The notes: a model not told the origin generated them from the letters alone. DNA of 64,000 bases from Spirochaetota bacterium (GCA_003246895.1 QKCL01000066.1:1-64000); one strand, 5' to 3'; positions 8,882 to 18,134 are shown, counted from the stretch's first letter. Numbers and translations: made by a program.

Positions 8882-10957
8882 TTATTTATCTTTATTCTTC
8901 TTCGCCTGAATATCTTTTATTACCTTTTCCTGTGTGTCTCTTGGAATAGGTACATATTTAAAGAATTCCATGGAATAGTTAGCTCTACCACTTGATATAC
9001 TTCTAAGTTGTGTCGCATAACCGAACATCTCCATAAGAGGAACATATCCGTTAAGTTTCTGAGACCCCTTTCTATGCCTTCTCATCGAGTCTATTCTACC
9101 ACGTCTTTTGTTTATATCTCCAACAACATCACCAATGTAGTCGTCAGGAGTGTTAACTTCAATCTTCATTAAAGGCTCAAGAAGGATTGGATCAGCATTC
9201 ATGAAAGCCTGCTTGAATGCTACAGAAGCACATATCCTAAATGCCATATCAGATGAGTCAACCTGGTGAAATGAACCATCAAGAAGTGTGGCCTTCACAC
9301 CAACGATTGGGAATCCTGCAAGAATACCTTCCTCAAGGGTTGCCTGAATACCTTTCTGGACAGAAGGAATAAATTCCGTAGGAATAGCTCCTCCCTTGAT
9401 CTCATCTGTAAATTCAAAACCTTCATCTTCAATTGGTTCAATTCTGATAACAGTATGAGCATACTGACCCTTACCACCTGTCTGTTTCTGGTGCTTGTAG
9501 TTGACCTCTGCACTTCTTGTAATTGCCTCTCTGTAAGCAACAGATGGCTCTCCAACTTCCGCTTCAACACCGAACTCATGCTTAAGCCTGTCTATAATAA
9601 TCTCAAGGTGAAGCTCACCCATACCTGAAATTATAGTCTCATTTGTTTCTTCGTCATATCTTACATTGAAGGACGGATCCTCGTTTGCAAGTTTCCTGAG
9701 AGCAGCACCGAGTTTCTCTTCCTCTTTTTTTGTAGGAGGTGAAACCTTAAGCTCAATAACAGTAGGCGGAATAAATATTGACTCAAGAAGAAGCGGGTGA
9801 GTAGGGTCACATAGAGTATCCCCTGTTTTTGTGTGCTTCATACCTATAAGCGCAATGATGTCACCTGTTTTTGCCTCTTCAACCTCGACTCTTTCCTTGG
9901 CATGAACCCTGAGGAGTCGTCCGATTCTCTCAGGCTTCCCTTTAGTAGAGTTCTGTACCTGCATACCGCTTTTTAGAACTCCTGAGTAAACCCTGATAAA
10001 TGTCTGCTGACCAACATATGGGTCATTTATAAGTTTAAATGCAAGGGCACTGAATGGCTCATTATCAGCAGGATTCCTTGAAATTGTCTTTTCAGGATCA
10101 TCAACATCAATACCGTGTGTAGCTCCAATATCAATTGGTGATGGCAGATAATCAACGATCGCATCAAGAAGCAGTCTTACTCCCTTATTCTTGTATGCAG
10201 AACCGCAGAAAACCGGAGTAATCATGAGTTTAATTACTGCTTCTCGTGCTGCCTTCATGAGCAGTTCGGCAGGAACTTCCTTCTCATCAAGAAAAAGTTC
10301 CATTACTTCTTCGTTAAAATCAGCAACTTTCTCTACAATATGATTCCTCGCCTCAATTGCCTGATCCATATATTCAGCAGGAATTGAGATTTCTTCTCTA
10401 TCGAGTTCATGAAATTCATATGCCTTCATTTTTATGACATCTACAATTCCAATAAAGTCCTCTTCCGCTCCCATTGGGATCTGGAATGGTACAGGTTTTG
10501 CGTCAAGATATTCATCCATCTGATTACATACATCCTTGAAATCAGCTCCTACCCTGTCCATTTTGTTTACAAATGCGATTCTCGGTACTTTATATCTTTC
10601 AGCCTGGTTCCATACTGTTTCACTCTGCGGCTCTACCCCTGATACTGCGCAGAACAGTGCAACAACACCATCAATTACACGAAGAGATCTCTCAACCTCA
10701 ATTGTAAAATCCACGTGCCCTGGTGTGTCTATAATGTTTACCTGATGATTATTCCACTCTGTCGAAATAGCAGCTGAAGCGATTGTAATACCACGCTCCT
10801 GTTCCTGTTTCATAAAGTCCATTGTTGCTTCACCGTCATGAACTTCTCCCAGTTTTCTTGTAACACCAGTAAAAAAGAGCATTCTTTCTGTACAGGTTGT
10901 CTTTCCCGCATCAATGTGTGCGGCGATTCCGATATTTCTCAATCTCTGGATGGGCAT
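8882..10957 (-). CDS. fusA: Elongation factor G
   Basis: 691 residues, normal EF-G length. The GTPase domain has P-loop AHIDAGKT (13-20), switch II DTPGH, NKMD and the RGITI motif. Domains II to V follow, with domain IV and the C-terminal GDINKRRG segment. It drives ribosomal translocation in the cytoplasm. The form AHIDAGKT with [12 protein letters not shown] resembles the spd/mitochondrial-type EF-G1 group reported from spirochaetes, planctomycetes and deltaproteobacteria rather than the classic bacterial GHIDAGKTT form; that subgroup call is inference. It stands alone, not next to rpsL, rpsG or tuf. GAGG precedes the ATG. Confidence 0.95.
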   Translation of the reverse strand: MPIQRLRNIGIAAHIDAGKTTCTERMLFFTGVTRKLGEVHDGEATMDFMKQEQERGITIASAAISTEWNNHQVNIIDTPGHVDFTIEVERSLRVIDGVVALFCAVSGVEPQSETVWNQAERYKVPRIAFVNKMDRVGADFKDVCNQMDEYLDAKPVPFQIPMGAEEDFIGIVDVIKMKAYEFHELDREEISIPAEYMDQAIEARNHIVEKVADFNEEVMELFLDEKEVPAELLMKAAREAVIKLMITPVFCGSAYKNKGVRLLLDAIVDYLPSPIDIGATHGIDVDDPEKTISRNPADNEPFSALAFKLINDPYVGQQTFIRVYSGVLKSGMQVQNSTKGKPERIGRLLRVHAKERVEVEEAKTGDIIALIGMKHTKTGDTLCDPTHPLLLESIFIPPTVIELKVSPPTKKEEEKLGAALRKLANEDPSFNVRYDEETNETIISGMGELHLEIIIDRLKHEFGVEAEVGEPSVAYREAITRSAEVNYKHQKQTGGKGQYAHTVIRIEPIEDEGFEFTDEIKGGAIPTEFIPSVQKGIQATLEEGILAGFPIVGVKATLLDGSFHQVDSSDMAFRICASVAFKQAFMNADPILLEPLMKIEVNTPDDYIGDVVGDINKRRGRIDSMRRHRKGSQKLNGYVPLMEMFGYATQLRSISSGRANYSMEFFKYVPIPRDTQEKVIKDIQAKKNKDK

Positions 10958-11114
10958 ATATTCCTCACTTTTTATAGTTCTTTTCTGATTTAAGTACAGT
11001 TTTTTATATCAATAGAAAATTATTGAATAGTTATAAGTTTTGCCATCACGGAAAAGTGCCAAAAACACTTCCGAAGGCATCTTCGAATATGTTCCGGATT
11101 TGTCAAATTTTTTT

Positions 11115-11600
11115 TTACTTGATAGGCAGCTTTAGGAGCTCGATCTGAATTTCAGAATTTACTGCAGCTTTTGTCCCGGGATGACTGGACATTATGTAAT
11201 TAAACACATCCCTGGCTTGATTTTCATAACCCATTTTCAGATAGCATATGCCTTTGCTGTAACAGGCATTTACACCTGATTCATCATTGCTGAATTCCCT
11301 GAACATTCTGTCATAGATATCTATGGCATCCAGGTATCTGAATTTCTGCAAGTAGATTTCTGCAATGTATCTGTAGGCGTCACTTCTGTAATTGCCATTA
11401 TAATAGACTTCAAGATATTCGTTAAAGTGCTTTAAGGCTTCTTCATATTTTTTCAGGTTATAGAACTGGAGTGCATTATCAAATCTCATTCTATCGGAGG
11501 CCTTTCTCAGACCGGATTCTTCAGAATTTTCCTGGGCAACGAGCTGTAGTGACAGACTGATTATTATGATACAAAAGAATAATTTTCTGAAAAAATACAC
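11115..11600 (-). CDS. Small secreted TPR protein
   Basis: 161 residues from a GTG start (GGGAG six bases upstream). The signal peptide (FFRKLFFCIIIISLSLQLVAQ) probably ends near residue 22. At least three TPR-like units follow: NALQFYNLKKYEEALKHF, SDAYRYIAEIYLQKFRYLDAI and KGICYLKMGYENQARDVF. It is a likely periplasmic binding scaffold similar to YbgF/BamD repeats. It lies upstream of and co-directional with fusA, 157 bases away, but that gap and the different role argue against a functional operon. Confidence 0.75.
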   Translation of the reverse strand: MYFFRKLFFCIIIISLSLQLVAQENSEESGLRKASDRMRFDNALQFYNLKKYEEALKHFNEYLEVYYNGNYRSDAYRYIAEIYLQKFRYLDAIDIYDRMFREFSNDESGVNACYSKGICYLKMGYENQARDVFNYIMSSHPGTKAAVNSEIQIELLKLPIK

Positions 11601-11680
11601 TTTATTCTCCCGATATTATATTTTATAGATACATTATCGGCAAAAGTAAAAATATCAGTATTTTTTTTAGACAGTAGTGC

Positions 11681-11709
11681 TTGACATAATATATATTTTA
11701 GTAATAAAT
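11681..11709 (+). promoter_or_regulatory. Candidate sigma-70 promoter for receiver gene
   Basis: TTGACA at 11681-11686 is followed by an AT-rich spacer and ATAAAT at 11704-11709 (17-base spacing), 30 bases before the ATG at 11739. The -35 is exact; the -10 is imperfect and alternatives lie one or two bases away. Confidence 0.45.
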
Positions 11710-11738
11710 TTATTCATTAAGAAAAGGCGAGTAATTTA

Positions 11739-12110
11739 ATGCAAAAAATTATTATTATAGAAGATGATTACGCAATAAGGGAAAGCCTGAGCGAAATACT
11801 GTCAATGAAGGGATATGAAGTTCTTGCTGCGGAAAGTGGTCTAGATCTTCAGAACAGACTGCAGGATTTCAAACCGGATCTGCTTATTACTGATATAATT
11901 ATGCCGGACAAGGACGGCATTGAAGTTATCATAGAAATGAAGAAAACCCATAATGATATAAGACTGATTGCAATTTCAGGCGGTGGAAGAATAGATTCAG
12001 AAAGCTACCTGAATACTGCAAAATATCTTGGCGCAGATGCAACATTAAAAAAACCATTTACCCATGATCAGCTGATTCAGGTTATTGAAAATCTTCTTCC
12101 AAACAAATAA
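11739..12110 (+). CDS. Stand-alone response-regulator receiver (CheY-like)
   Basis: 123 residues, a single receiver domain. The acidic pair is at EDD (8-10), the phosphoacceptor is Asp52 in LLITDIIMPDKDG, the conserved Ser is in AISGG, and Lys is in LKKPF. There is no output domain, so it signals by protein contact as CheY, CheY-like or Spo0F-type proteins do. No histidine kinase is adjacent. It is followed 9 bases later by a rimI-like gene, probably on one transcript with engB. Confidence 0.9.
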   Translation: MQKIIIIEDDYAIRESLSEILSMKGYEVLAAESGLDLQNRLQDFKPDLLITDIIMPDKDGIEVIIEMKKTHNDIRLIAISGGGRIDSESYLNTAKYLGADATLKKPFTHDQLIQVIENLLPNK

Positions 12111-12119
12111 TTTTCCGCA

Positions 12120-12566
12120 ATGAATATCCCTGCGACAAGAAAGGCATGTGAAAAAGATATACCTTCCGTTTTAAAAATTGAAAAAGAAACTATCAATTCA
12201 TGGACTGCAAACCAGTTTGCTGATGAAATAAATAACAATAATTCTTTTTTTTATGTTCTGGAAAGAGATGAGACCATAATAGGCTATATTGTTGTATGGA
12301 AAGTTTACGATGAGATCCACCTAAACAGCATAGCAATAACCGAAAAGGAAAGGGGAAATTCCCTTGGAAATTTATTGATTGACTCTGTCATCAATGAAAT
12401 AAAACCTGATTGTATCACAAGGATCATACTGGAAGTGCGCAGCAGGAATAAATCTGCCATCTCCTTCTATGATAAACTCGGATTCAGAAATATCGGAACT
12501 AGAAAAAAATATTATGATGATGACGATGCCATAATAATGGAGAAGCTGTTAAATGAAAAACAATAA
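12120..12566 (+). CDS. rimI: GNAT N-acetyltransferase, RimI-like
   Basis: 148 residues with a GNAT fold: strand LNSIAITEKERGNSLGNLLID carries an acetyl-CoA pyrophosphate-binding loop (ERGNSLG in place of the usual RGxGxG), then LEVRSRNKSAISFYDKLGFRNIGTRKKYY. The LEVRxxNxxAIxFYxKxGF pattern is typical of RimI, which acetylates the N-terminus of ribosomal protein S18 and often other N-termini. The degenerate acetyl-CoA loop leaves some doubt over substrate. The stop overlaps the engB start by 14 bases. Confidence 0.75.
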   Translation: MNIPATRKACEKDIPSVLKIEKETINSWTANQFADEINNNNSFFYVLERDETIIGYIVVWKVYDEIHLNSIAITEKERGNSLGNLLIDSVINEIKPDCITRIILEVRSRNKSAISFYDKLGFRNIGTRKKYYDDDDAIIMEKLLNEKQ

Positions 12567-13137
12567 TGCATATTTCCTCAAGAGCTGTACTAAGAAAAAC
12601 CAATTCCCGGTTTTCCCATACCCTGAATTTGCTTTCATGGGACGTTCGAATGTCGGCAAATCGTCACTGCTTAATACAATACTCGGACAGAAGGATCTCG
12701 TAAAAACAGGCTCCAAACCGGGCGTAACAAAAACAATAAATTTCTTTATTGTAAATGATAACAAATCCTTTGTTGACCTTCCAGGCTTCGGATACGCCAA
12801 ACTGCCGTCAGATATGAGAAAAAAATTCATGCCCATGATAAAGGAGTATGCAGGTGCCAGAGATAATCTGAAACTTGTGTTTCTTCTTATAGATATAAGG
12901 AGAATTCCGGGTGATTTTGAAAAAGAAATTATAAACTACCTTGCGTCATTAAAAATTCCAACAGCAATAACACTTACAAAAAGCGACAAGCTCTCAAACA
13001 ATGAAATCGCTAACAGTATAAAAAAAATTGAGGCTGCTCTTGAAATAAGCAGAGATTCAATTTTCATAACTTCAGCAAAGGATAAAAAGGGAAAGAAGGA
13101 ACTCCTCTCACTCATTGAGGAGTTCTCTAAAAGATGA
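12553..13137 (+). CDS. engB: Ribosome-biogenesis GTPase EngB/YsxC
   Basis: 194 residues. GTPase motifs are clear: P-loop GRSNVGKSSLL (~30-40), switch region GVTKTINFF, DLPGFGYAK (G3), TLTKSDKL (G4) and a C-terminal SAKDKKG (G5). The FPEFAFMGRSNVGKSSL context is diagnostic for EngB, which assists 50S subunit assembly. It overlaps the upstream rimI-like gene. Its stop at 13137 directly abuts the stop of the converging flagellar gene flbB at 13138, and a hairpin sits in its 3' end. Confidence 0.93.
   Translation: MKNNNAYFLKSCTKKNQFPVFPYPEFAFMGRSNVGKSSLLNTILGQKDLVKTGSKPGVTKTINFFIVNDNKSFVDLPGFGYAKLPSDMRKKFMPMIKEYAGARDNLKLVFLLIDIRRIPGDFEKEIINYLASLKIPTAITLTKSDKLSNNEIANSIKKIEAALEISRDSIFITSAKDKKGKKELLSLIEEFSKR
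13099..13125 (-). terminator. Hairpin in 3' end of engB, possible terminator of the flagellar operon
   Basis: GAACTCCTC (13099-13107) and GAGGAGTTC (13117-13125) form a perfect 9-bp stem with a 9-base loop. Read on the minus strand it is followed by a T-rich run (CTTCTTTCCCTTTTT), so it could end flbB transcription inside the antisense of engB. On the plus strand no T-run follows. Confidence 0.45.
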
Positions 13138-13734
13138 CTATATCTGTGTCATGAGGTACATGATCCGGCTTGCCTTATCTTTCGGAAAAAGAGTTATCAG
13201 GTAGGATGTTATACTTGTCTGCCCCAGTGTCTGTGCATTTGTATCCATTTGCCTAAGCACATCAATAATCAGAGGATCCTCCCATTTTTCCATAATCTTA
13301 ACTGAATCCTCCGGAGGCATGTTTGACATTTTATCAGCCAGCACCTCAACATTCTTTTTATATCCGCTGTACTGTTTTTTTTCATCCTCAAACTTCTTTT
13401 TTTCAAGTTCAAGTCCCTTACGAATATCTTCCACTTTCGTTTTTTCTGAATCAAGTTCCTTTTCTTTTTCGGAAATAAGAGCCTCCCTCTTGTCCAGCCC
13501 TTCTATTCTCTCCTGAAGTTTATCCTTCTCCTTTTCAAACTCCTCTTTTTCAATGAGGCTTGGGTCATCACCTGAAGCTTTTGTTACGAATTCCTCTTCT
13601 CCCTTTATACTGGTGACCATTTTCCCCATATTAACCAATCCTATATAGTCGAGCCAGAAAAGCCCGATTCCCGAAAGAAAAATTATCAGTACGACCAGAT
13701 ATATAATTTTGGATCTGTCGGATACTCCTCTCAT
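13138..13734 (-). CDS. flbB: FlbB, spirochaete flagellar collar protein (MotE-like)
   Basis: 198 residues: a short cytoplasmic N-terminus, one membrane helix (KIIYLVVLIIFLSGIGLFWL, ~9-28), a long Glu/Lys coiled coil (~65-130), and a C-terminal domain with MSNMPPEDSVKIMEKWEDP. That last part is the MgtE-N-like fold shared by MotE and FlbB. In Borrelia FlbB is a base protein of the periplasmic collar needed for motor assembly and flagellar orientation. Position after fliJ, with only one orphan gene between, supports the call. In Borrelia and Treponema fliK, flgD and flgE follow; here the operon ends. AGGAG precedes the ATG. Confidence 0.82.
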   Translation of the reverse strand: MRGVSDRSKIIYLVVLIIFLSGIGLFWLDYIGLVNMGKMVTSIKGEEEFVTKASGDDPSLIEKEEFEKEKDKLQERIEGLDKREALISEKEKELDSEKTKVEDIRKGLELEKKKFEDEKKQYSGYKKNVEVLADKMSNMPPEDSVKIMEKWEDPLIIDVLRQMDTNAQTLGQTSITSYLITLFPKDKASRIMYLMTQI

Positions 13735-13781
13735 GATTATCTCCTGATAAAATATTTTTCAGACAGCATGTCTGTCCCTGT

Positions 13782-14255
13782 TTATTTTTTATCTCCGGCC
13801 ACAGTCTTGTTTTCACTGTATGCCCTGATTATCTGGCTCCGGGGCAACCCTGTTGATATGCCTTTTGAGTCCCCTGTAATGGTTTCTATTATTTTTTCGG
13901 GAGAGAGTTTTTTACCTCCCAGAAAACCGGAAAGTCCTGTATCGGTTTCCTCAGTACCAGTGAGTTTTCCCGAGACATTTGTATTCAGTACTGATTTAAG
14001 TAAAGATGCGGAAATTCTATTCTTCTCAGAATAGAGTTCCGACGGATTAAGAGACTTAACGCCTGAAACTGTCTTTGTAATACTGTTTTTTTCAACACCG
14101 CTTTTCAGACTGGAGATTGCATCATTCTTCATCTTTTCAAAACTGATTTTTGAATCTGTACCTGTGACTTTTCCGGAAACATTTTTGCTTCCGAGACCGA
14201 AACGGTTTCTGATCTCATTTATTCTCTTCATTATTGAATACATATCACTTATCAT
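13782..14255 (-). CDS. Unknown protein between fliJ and flbB
   Basis: 157 residues with no recognised enzyme domain. The N-terminus (MYSIMKRINEIRNRFGL) has the RIxEIxxRF pattern that I associate with the N-termini of flagellar-cluster wall hydrolases (SLT or NlpC/P60 proteins beside fliJ); no SLT or NlpC catalytic residues follow. The rest is Ser/Thr/Gly/Lys-rich with a weak internal repeat (NVSGKVTGTDSK near 25 and NVSGKLTGTEETD near 95). It may be a rod- or hook-related helper or a hydrolase relative that lost its catalytic domain; both are speculation. A good GGAGGG Shine-Dalgarno and tight spacing behind fliJ show it is a real gene of the operon. Confidence 0.75.
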   Translation of the reverse strand: MISDMYSIMKRINEIRNRFGLGSKNVSGKVTGTDSKISFEKMKNDAISSLKSGVEKNSITKTVSGVKSLNPSELYSEKNRISASLLKSVLNTNVSGKLTGTEETDTGLSGFLGGKKLSPEKIIETITGDSKGISTGLPRSQIIRAYSENKTVAGDKK

Positions 14256-14256
14256 T

Positions 14257-14712
14257 CTAACCCTCCATGAGTTTTCTCATGTAAATTTTCTGATTCATGT
14301 CGTCATTCTCTTTGGCAATTTCTCTGGCAAGTTCATAGTTGAACTCATCAATTTTTTTCTCTCTGAGCTTTTCAACAACCTTCTTTTCCCTGGAGGCTTC
14401 AACGAGTTTCAGCCTGATTCTGTTTATTTCTGGTTCCATATCCTGAATCCTGATCTCTGCATCACTGATTGCCCGTCTTGATGCATCAACGTATTTCAGA
14501 AGCATCATTGTCTCATCAGAAGAGAATTTGCCTTTCTTTAAATTATCTCTGTATCTGCCTTCATAAAGATTTATTTTCTGCTTCAGTTCATCCTGAAGAG
14601 CTCTTTCCTTATTCTGCTCCCCAAGAACTTTCATGAGTTCATTTTTTACCTCGTTTTCCCTTGCTTCCCGCATATCGAGAAGTTTCTGCAGTTTAAAATG
14701 AAATTTTTTCAT
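14257..14712 (-). CDS. fliJ: Flagellar export chaperone FliJ
   Basis: 151 residues, almost entirely alpha-helical coiled coil rich in Lys/Glu/Arg. It opens with FHFKLQKLLDMREARENEVK, the typical FliJ start (F.fxLqklLdlRe). FliJ sits at the cytoplasmic face of the type III export gate and couples the FliI ATPase ring to FlhA. Its place directly after fliI, with 6 bases between, fits. The homologue is called FlbA in Borrelia. Confidence 0.88.
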   Translation of the reverse strand: MKKFHFKLQKLLDMREARENEVKNELMKVLGEQNKERALQDELKQKINLYEGRYRDNLKKGKFSSDETMMLLKYVDASRRAISDAEIRIQDMEPEINRIRLKLVEASREKKVVEKLREKKIDEFNYELAREIAKENDDMNQKIYMRKLMEG

Positions 14713-14718
14713 TCCTCA

Positions 14719-16116
14719 CTACCTCGTGAGTCCGGGAAATAAAGGTCTTTCACCGCCGCCAAGAGTCTTTTTCTCCTCTTTCGGCAGCATCATGCCAACA
14801 AGCCTCTTCCTTATGTTTTCAAGTGTATCCTCTTCATATATTCCCTGCTTAAGAAAATCATTTATTTCCTCAATCATACTGATAGCAAGATCCACCCTGG
14901 GATTCGCTCCGCGCACATATCCGCCAAGATTAATGAGATCCTCTGCATCTGTGTATGCAGCAAGCAGCTCGCGCATCAAATTTGCCGCCTTCTGGTGTTC
15001 AGAATCCACAACATCTTTCATACAACGTGAAACAGACGCAAGAACATTGATGGCCGGGTAATGCCCTTTGTTGGCAAACTTTCTGTCCAGTACAATGTGT
15101 CCGTCAAGGATCCCCCTGGCAGCATCACCAATGGGCTCATTCATATCATCTCCTTCAACAAGAACAGAATAGAAACCGGTTATACTTCCACCATTGCTGC
15201 TTGTACCGGCCCTTTCAAGAAGTCTGGGCATCATTGTAAATACAGAAGGCGGATATCCTCTTGTAGCTGAAGGTTCCCCTGCAGCAAGGCCCACTTCCCT
15301 CTGTGCCATTGCAAAACGTGTTACTGAATCCATAAGCAGGTTCACGGCCTTCCCCTGATCCCTGAAATATTCGGCAACTGCATGAGCAAGGAATGCCCCT
15401 CTTAATCTCAGCATTGGAGGCTGGTCAGATGTTGCGGCAATGACAACCGATTTCTTAAGTCCATCCCTCCCAAGCTCCTTCTCAACGAAGTCCTTTACCT
15501 CTCGCCCCCTCTCACCGATGAGTGCAATTACGTTTACATCGGCATCTGTATAACGGGCTATCATGCCAATTATAGTTGATTTACCCACACCGGAACCGGC
15601 GAAGATGCCTATTCTCTGTCCACGGCCTACGGTAATCAGCCCATCTATGGCCCTGATGCCCACAGAGAGGGGTTCATCTATTACTGTTCTTTCCAGCGGG
15701 TTTATAACCTTACCCTCAACAGGATATTTTTCTCTTGTATATATCTCACCCTTGCCGTCAAGAGGCTTGCCTATACCTGAGATTACGCGTCCGAGGAGCT
15801 CGTTCCCGACCGAAACCATGAGACTGGTACCCACAGCATAAACTTCCGCACCTGGTACAACCCCCTTCATATCGCCTATTGGCATGAGAATTACCCTGTT
15901 CCTGTTGAAACCGACCACTTCGGCATAGAGATACTGGCTTTCACCGGTCTTTATACGGCAAAGATCACCATACTTCACAGCAGGCCCCACAGACTCAATA
16001 GTGAGTCCCACAATTCTCTCAACCTTCCCTGAAAACTTAATTACTTCAACATCATCAATAATATCCCTGTACTTGGAAAGTATGTCGATCTTTTCGTGTG
16101 GAAGTATGTTAATCAA
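14719..16116 (-). CDS. fliI: Flagellum-specific ATPase FliI
   Basis: 465 residues, full length. Walker A is AGSGVGKST (~173-181), the Walker B region is VNLLMDSVTRFAMAQREVGLA, and the export-ATPase segment GEPSATRGYPPSVF is present. FliI is the hexameric ATPase of the flagellar type III export apparatus. The start is a TTG at 16116 with AAGGAG eight bases upstream; no better ATG is in frame. A terminator-like hairpin lies between fliH and this gene. Confidence 0.95.
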   Translation of the reverse strand: MINILPHEKIDILSKYRDIIDDVEVIKFSGKVERIVGLTIESVGPAVKYGDLCRIKTGESQYLYAEVVGFNRNRVILMPIGDMKGVVPGAEVYAVGTSLMVSVGNELLGRVISGIGKPLDGKGEIYTREKYPVEGKVINPLERTVIDEPLSVGIRAIDGLITVGRGQRIGIFAGSGVGKSTIIGMIARYTDADVNVIALIGERGREVKDFVEKELGRDGLKKSVVIAATSDQPPMLRLRGAFLAHAVAEYFRDQGKAVNLLMDSVTRFAMAQREVGLAAGEPSATRGYPPSVFTMMPRLLERAGTSSNGGSITGFYSVLVEGDDMNEPIGDAARGILDGHIVLDRKFANKGHYPAINVLASVSRCMKDVVDSEHQKAANLMRELLAAYTDAEDLINLGGYVRGANPRVDLAISMIEEINDFLKQGIYEEDTLENIRKRLVGMMLPKEEKKTLGGGERPLFPGLTR

Positions 16117-16141
16117 TATTATGTCTCCTTAAAATCTAATA

Positions 16142-16172
16142 AAATTCCCGGTAATGGAATATCCGGGAATTT
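16142..16172 (-). terminator. Terminator-like hairpin between fliH and fliI
   Basis: AAATTCCCGG (16142-16151) and CCGGGAATTT (16163-16172) form a perfect 10-bp stem with an 11-base loop. On the minus (coding) strand the stem is followed by TATTAGATTTT, then AAGGAG and the fliI start. It looks like a partial terminator or an mRNA processing or stability signal inside the flagellar operon. Confidence 0.6.
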
Positions 16173-16176
16173 CCTG

Positions 16177-17103
16177 TCAAAGCGTTGTTGTATTTCTGAT
16201 TGCTTCTTCTATTGCATCAAGCTGAGTCGAGATTCTTGCATCTATTGCACCAACATCTGTCTCAATGATACAACCTCCGCGCTCAACCCTTGAATCTTCA
16301 TAGATGTTGACTTTTTTAAGTGACTCCATCATTTTTATGAGCTCATCCTTATGAGCAGTGGTCATGTCAAGGTCTGCAAAGTTGACCCTGATATCGATTC
16401 TGTCCCTGTCCTTGACCCTTTTAATTGCTTCTTTGATATTGTTTATTACAACTTCACGCCTTTCCACAATCTCGTCTTTAATTACCTTTCTGGCAATCAT
16501 GAGAATCATCTCACTCATAAGTCTTTCTGATGATTTTATAATCTCATCCCTGATATCTACAGCAGTGGAGACTATTGTGCCGAGCCTGTCTATGAGACGC
16601 ATTACTTCAGCCTGACCCTCTTTGTACCCTTCCTCACGACCGGCCTCATGCCCCTTCATATAGGCATCGTGTTCGATTTCTGAAACTTTTTTTTCAGCTT
16701 CAAGGATTATTTTTTCAGCCTCAAACTTGCTCTTTTCAATTTCCCTTTCGGCTTCAGCAGTATGACGCTCCTTCTCTATCTTGATGTCTTCCCTTACCTT
16801 TTCAAGTTCAGCAAAGGCAAGGGCCTTACCCTCTTCCTCAATATGTCGGGCCCTTTCCCGGGCCTGTTCGAGCATCTGGTTGACTTCCTCTTCGGTTTCA
16901 CGTCTGTACCTTTCGAGTTCAGCCTCCATCTCCTCTATGGATGGTCCCTGATACACATCAATGGGGTTGCCGTCCTCATCCATCTCGAATTCCTGATATT
17001 CATCGGTTTCAAGAAGGTTCTTCTGATACTTTGACGGCAGTTCAACCTGTTTTATTACAGTGAGCTGTTTTATCTCCCCGGATTTAAAAACTAGCTTAGA
17101 CAA
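16177..17103 (-). CDS. fliH: Flagellar export stator FliH
   Basis: About 308 residues from a TTG start at 17103, chosen because AGGAGAGGAGG ends 6 bases upstream and the next residues (LSKLVFKSGEI) match a usual FliH beginning; a longer frame could begin at 17124 inside fliG. The middle (~60-170) is a long Glu-rich coiled coil. The C-terminal third (SERLMSEMILMIARKVIKDEI, then VNFADLDMTT and GGCIIETDVGAIDARI) is the FliH/VATPase-E-like domain. FliH holds FliI as a dimer and docks it to the C-ring. It overlaps or abuts the fliG stop at 17096. Confidence 0.9.
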   Translation of the reverse strand: MSKLVFKSGEIKQLTVIKQVELPSKYQKNLLETDEYQEFEMDEDGNPIDVYQGPSIEEMEAELERYRRETEEEVNQMLEQARERARHIEEEGKALAFAELEKVREDIKIEKERHTAEAEREIEKSKFEAEKIILEAEKKVSEIEHDAYMKGHEAGREEGYKEGQAEVMRLIDRLGTIVSTAVDIRDEIIKSSERLMSEMILMIARKVIKDEIVERREVVINNIKEAIKRVKDRDRIDIRVNFADLDMTTAHKDELIKMMESLKKVNIYEDSRVERGGCIIETDVGAIDARISTQLDAIEEAIRNTTTL

Positions 17104-18112
17104 CCAGTTCCTCCTCTCCTGCACGTGCGACTACAATGTCACCGGCATCTTCAAGTTTTCTGATTATATTAACAATTTTCTGCTGTGACTCCTCAACATC
17201 ACGCAGCCTGATTGGCCCCATGAAATCCATATCTTCTCTGAGGAGTGACGCAGCACGTTTTGACATGTTTCTGAATATTTTCTCCTGAACCTCTGCATCA
17301 ACACCCTTGAGGGCCTTGGCAAGTTCCTGTGTATCAACCTCGCGGAGCACCTTCTGGATTGACCTGTCATCAAGCAGCACGATATCCTCGAAAACAAACA
17401 TCCTCTTCTTGATCTCCTCTGCAAGTTCCGGGTCTTCCTCCTCCAGAGCCTCTATGATAATCTTTTCAGTACCACGGTCAACATTGTTAAGTACCTCAAC
17501 TATGGTGTCAATACCGCCGGCCTGTGTAAAGTCCTCACTGGCAAGTGTGGAAAGTTTACGCTCAAGAACCCGCTCAACCTCACGGAGTACGTCAGGAGAT
17601 GTCCTCTTCATCTCGGCAATACGCCTAGCAACGTCTGCCTGAACATTATGCGGAAGTTCCGCAAGAATCGCAGCAGCCTTCTGCGGATCAAGGTATGCAA
17701 GAATAAGTGCAATGGTCTGGGGGTGCTCCCCCTGAATAAAGTTCAGCAGGTGAGAAGGGTCTGTTCTTCTTATAAAATCAAAGGGCCTTACCTGAAGTGA
17801 CGAGGTAAGCCTGTTTACAATATCAATGGCTTTCTGTGTTCCAAGAGCCCTCTCCAGTACATCCCTGGCATAATCGATACCACCGGTAGAGATAAACTCC
17901 TGGGCCATCATCATTTCCTGGAACTCCTGAAGAACCCTGTCCTTTTCATCAGGCTCGATCTTGTCAAGCCTTGCAATTTCAAAGGTGAGCTGTTCAATCT
18001 CATCCTCTCTCAGGTGTTTGAATATATCTGATGATACATCGGACCCAAGGGAAACAAGAAATATTGCCGCCTTCTGCCTTCCAGTCAGTTGTGATTTTTT
18101 GGACTGAAGCAT
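17096..18112 (-). CDS. fliG: Flagellar motor switch protein FliG
   Basis: 338 residues, full length. The N-terminal domain begins GRQKAAIFLVSLG; the middle carries HPQTIALILAYLDPQKAAAILAELP (the EHPQ-type motif contacting FliM); the C-terminal domain has the charged torque helix DIVLLDDRSIQKVLREVDTQELAKALKG. FliG couples ion flow through MotAB to rotor rotation and binds the FliF C-terminus. A GCGGAG Shine-Dalgarno lies 6 bases before the ATG. The 99-base gap to fliF contains a structured RNA candidate. Confidence 0.95.
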   Translation of the reverse strand: MLQSKKSQLTGRQKAAIFLVSLGSDVSSDIFKHLREDEIEQLTFEIARLDKIEPDEKDRVLQEFQEMMMAQEFISTGGIDYARDVLERALGTQKAIDIVNRLTSSLQVRPFDFIRRTDPSHLLNFIQGEHPQTIALILAYLDPQKAAAILAELPHNVQADVARRIAEMKRTSPDVLREVERVLERKLSTLASEDFTQAGGIDTIVEVLNNVDRGTEKIIIEALEEEDPELAEEIKKRMFVFEDIVLLDDRSIQKVLREVDTQELAKALKGVDAEVQEKIFRNMSKRAASLLREDMDFMGPIRLRDVEESQQKIVNIIRKLEDAGDIVVARAGEEELVV

Positions 18113-18134
18113 CTAAAACTCCGCAAAAAAGTTA

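Noticed and set aside
10958-11114. Hairpin-like TTCCGAAG..CTTCGAA upstream of fusA
   Set aside because: The stem has a bulge and no T-run follows on the minus strand.
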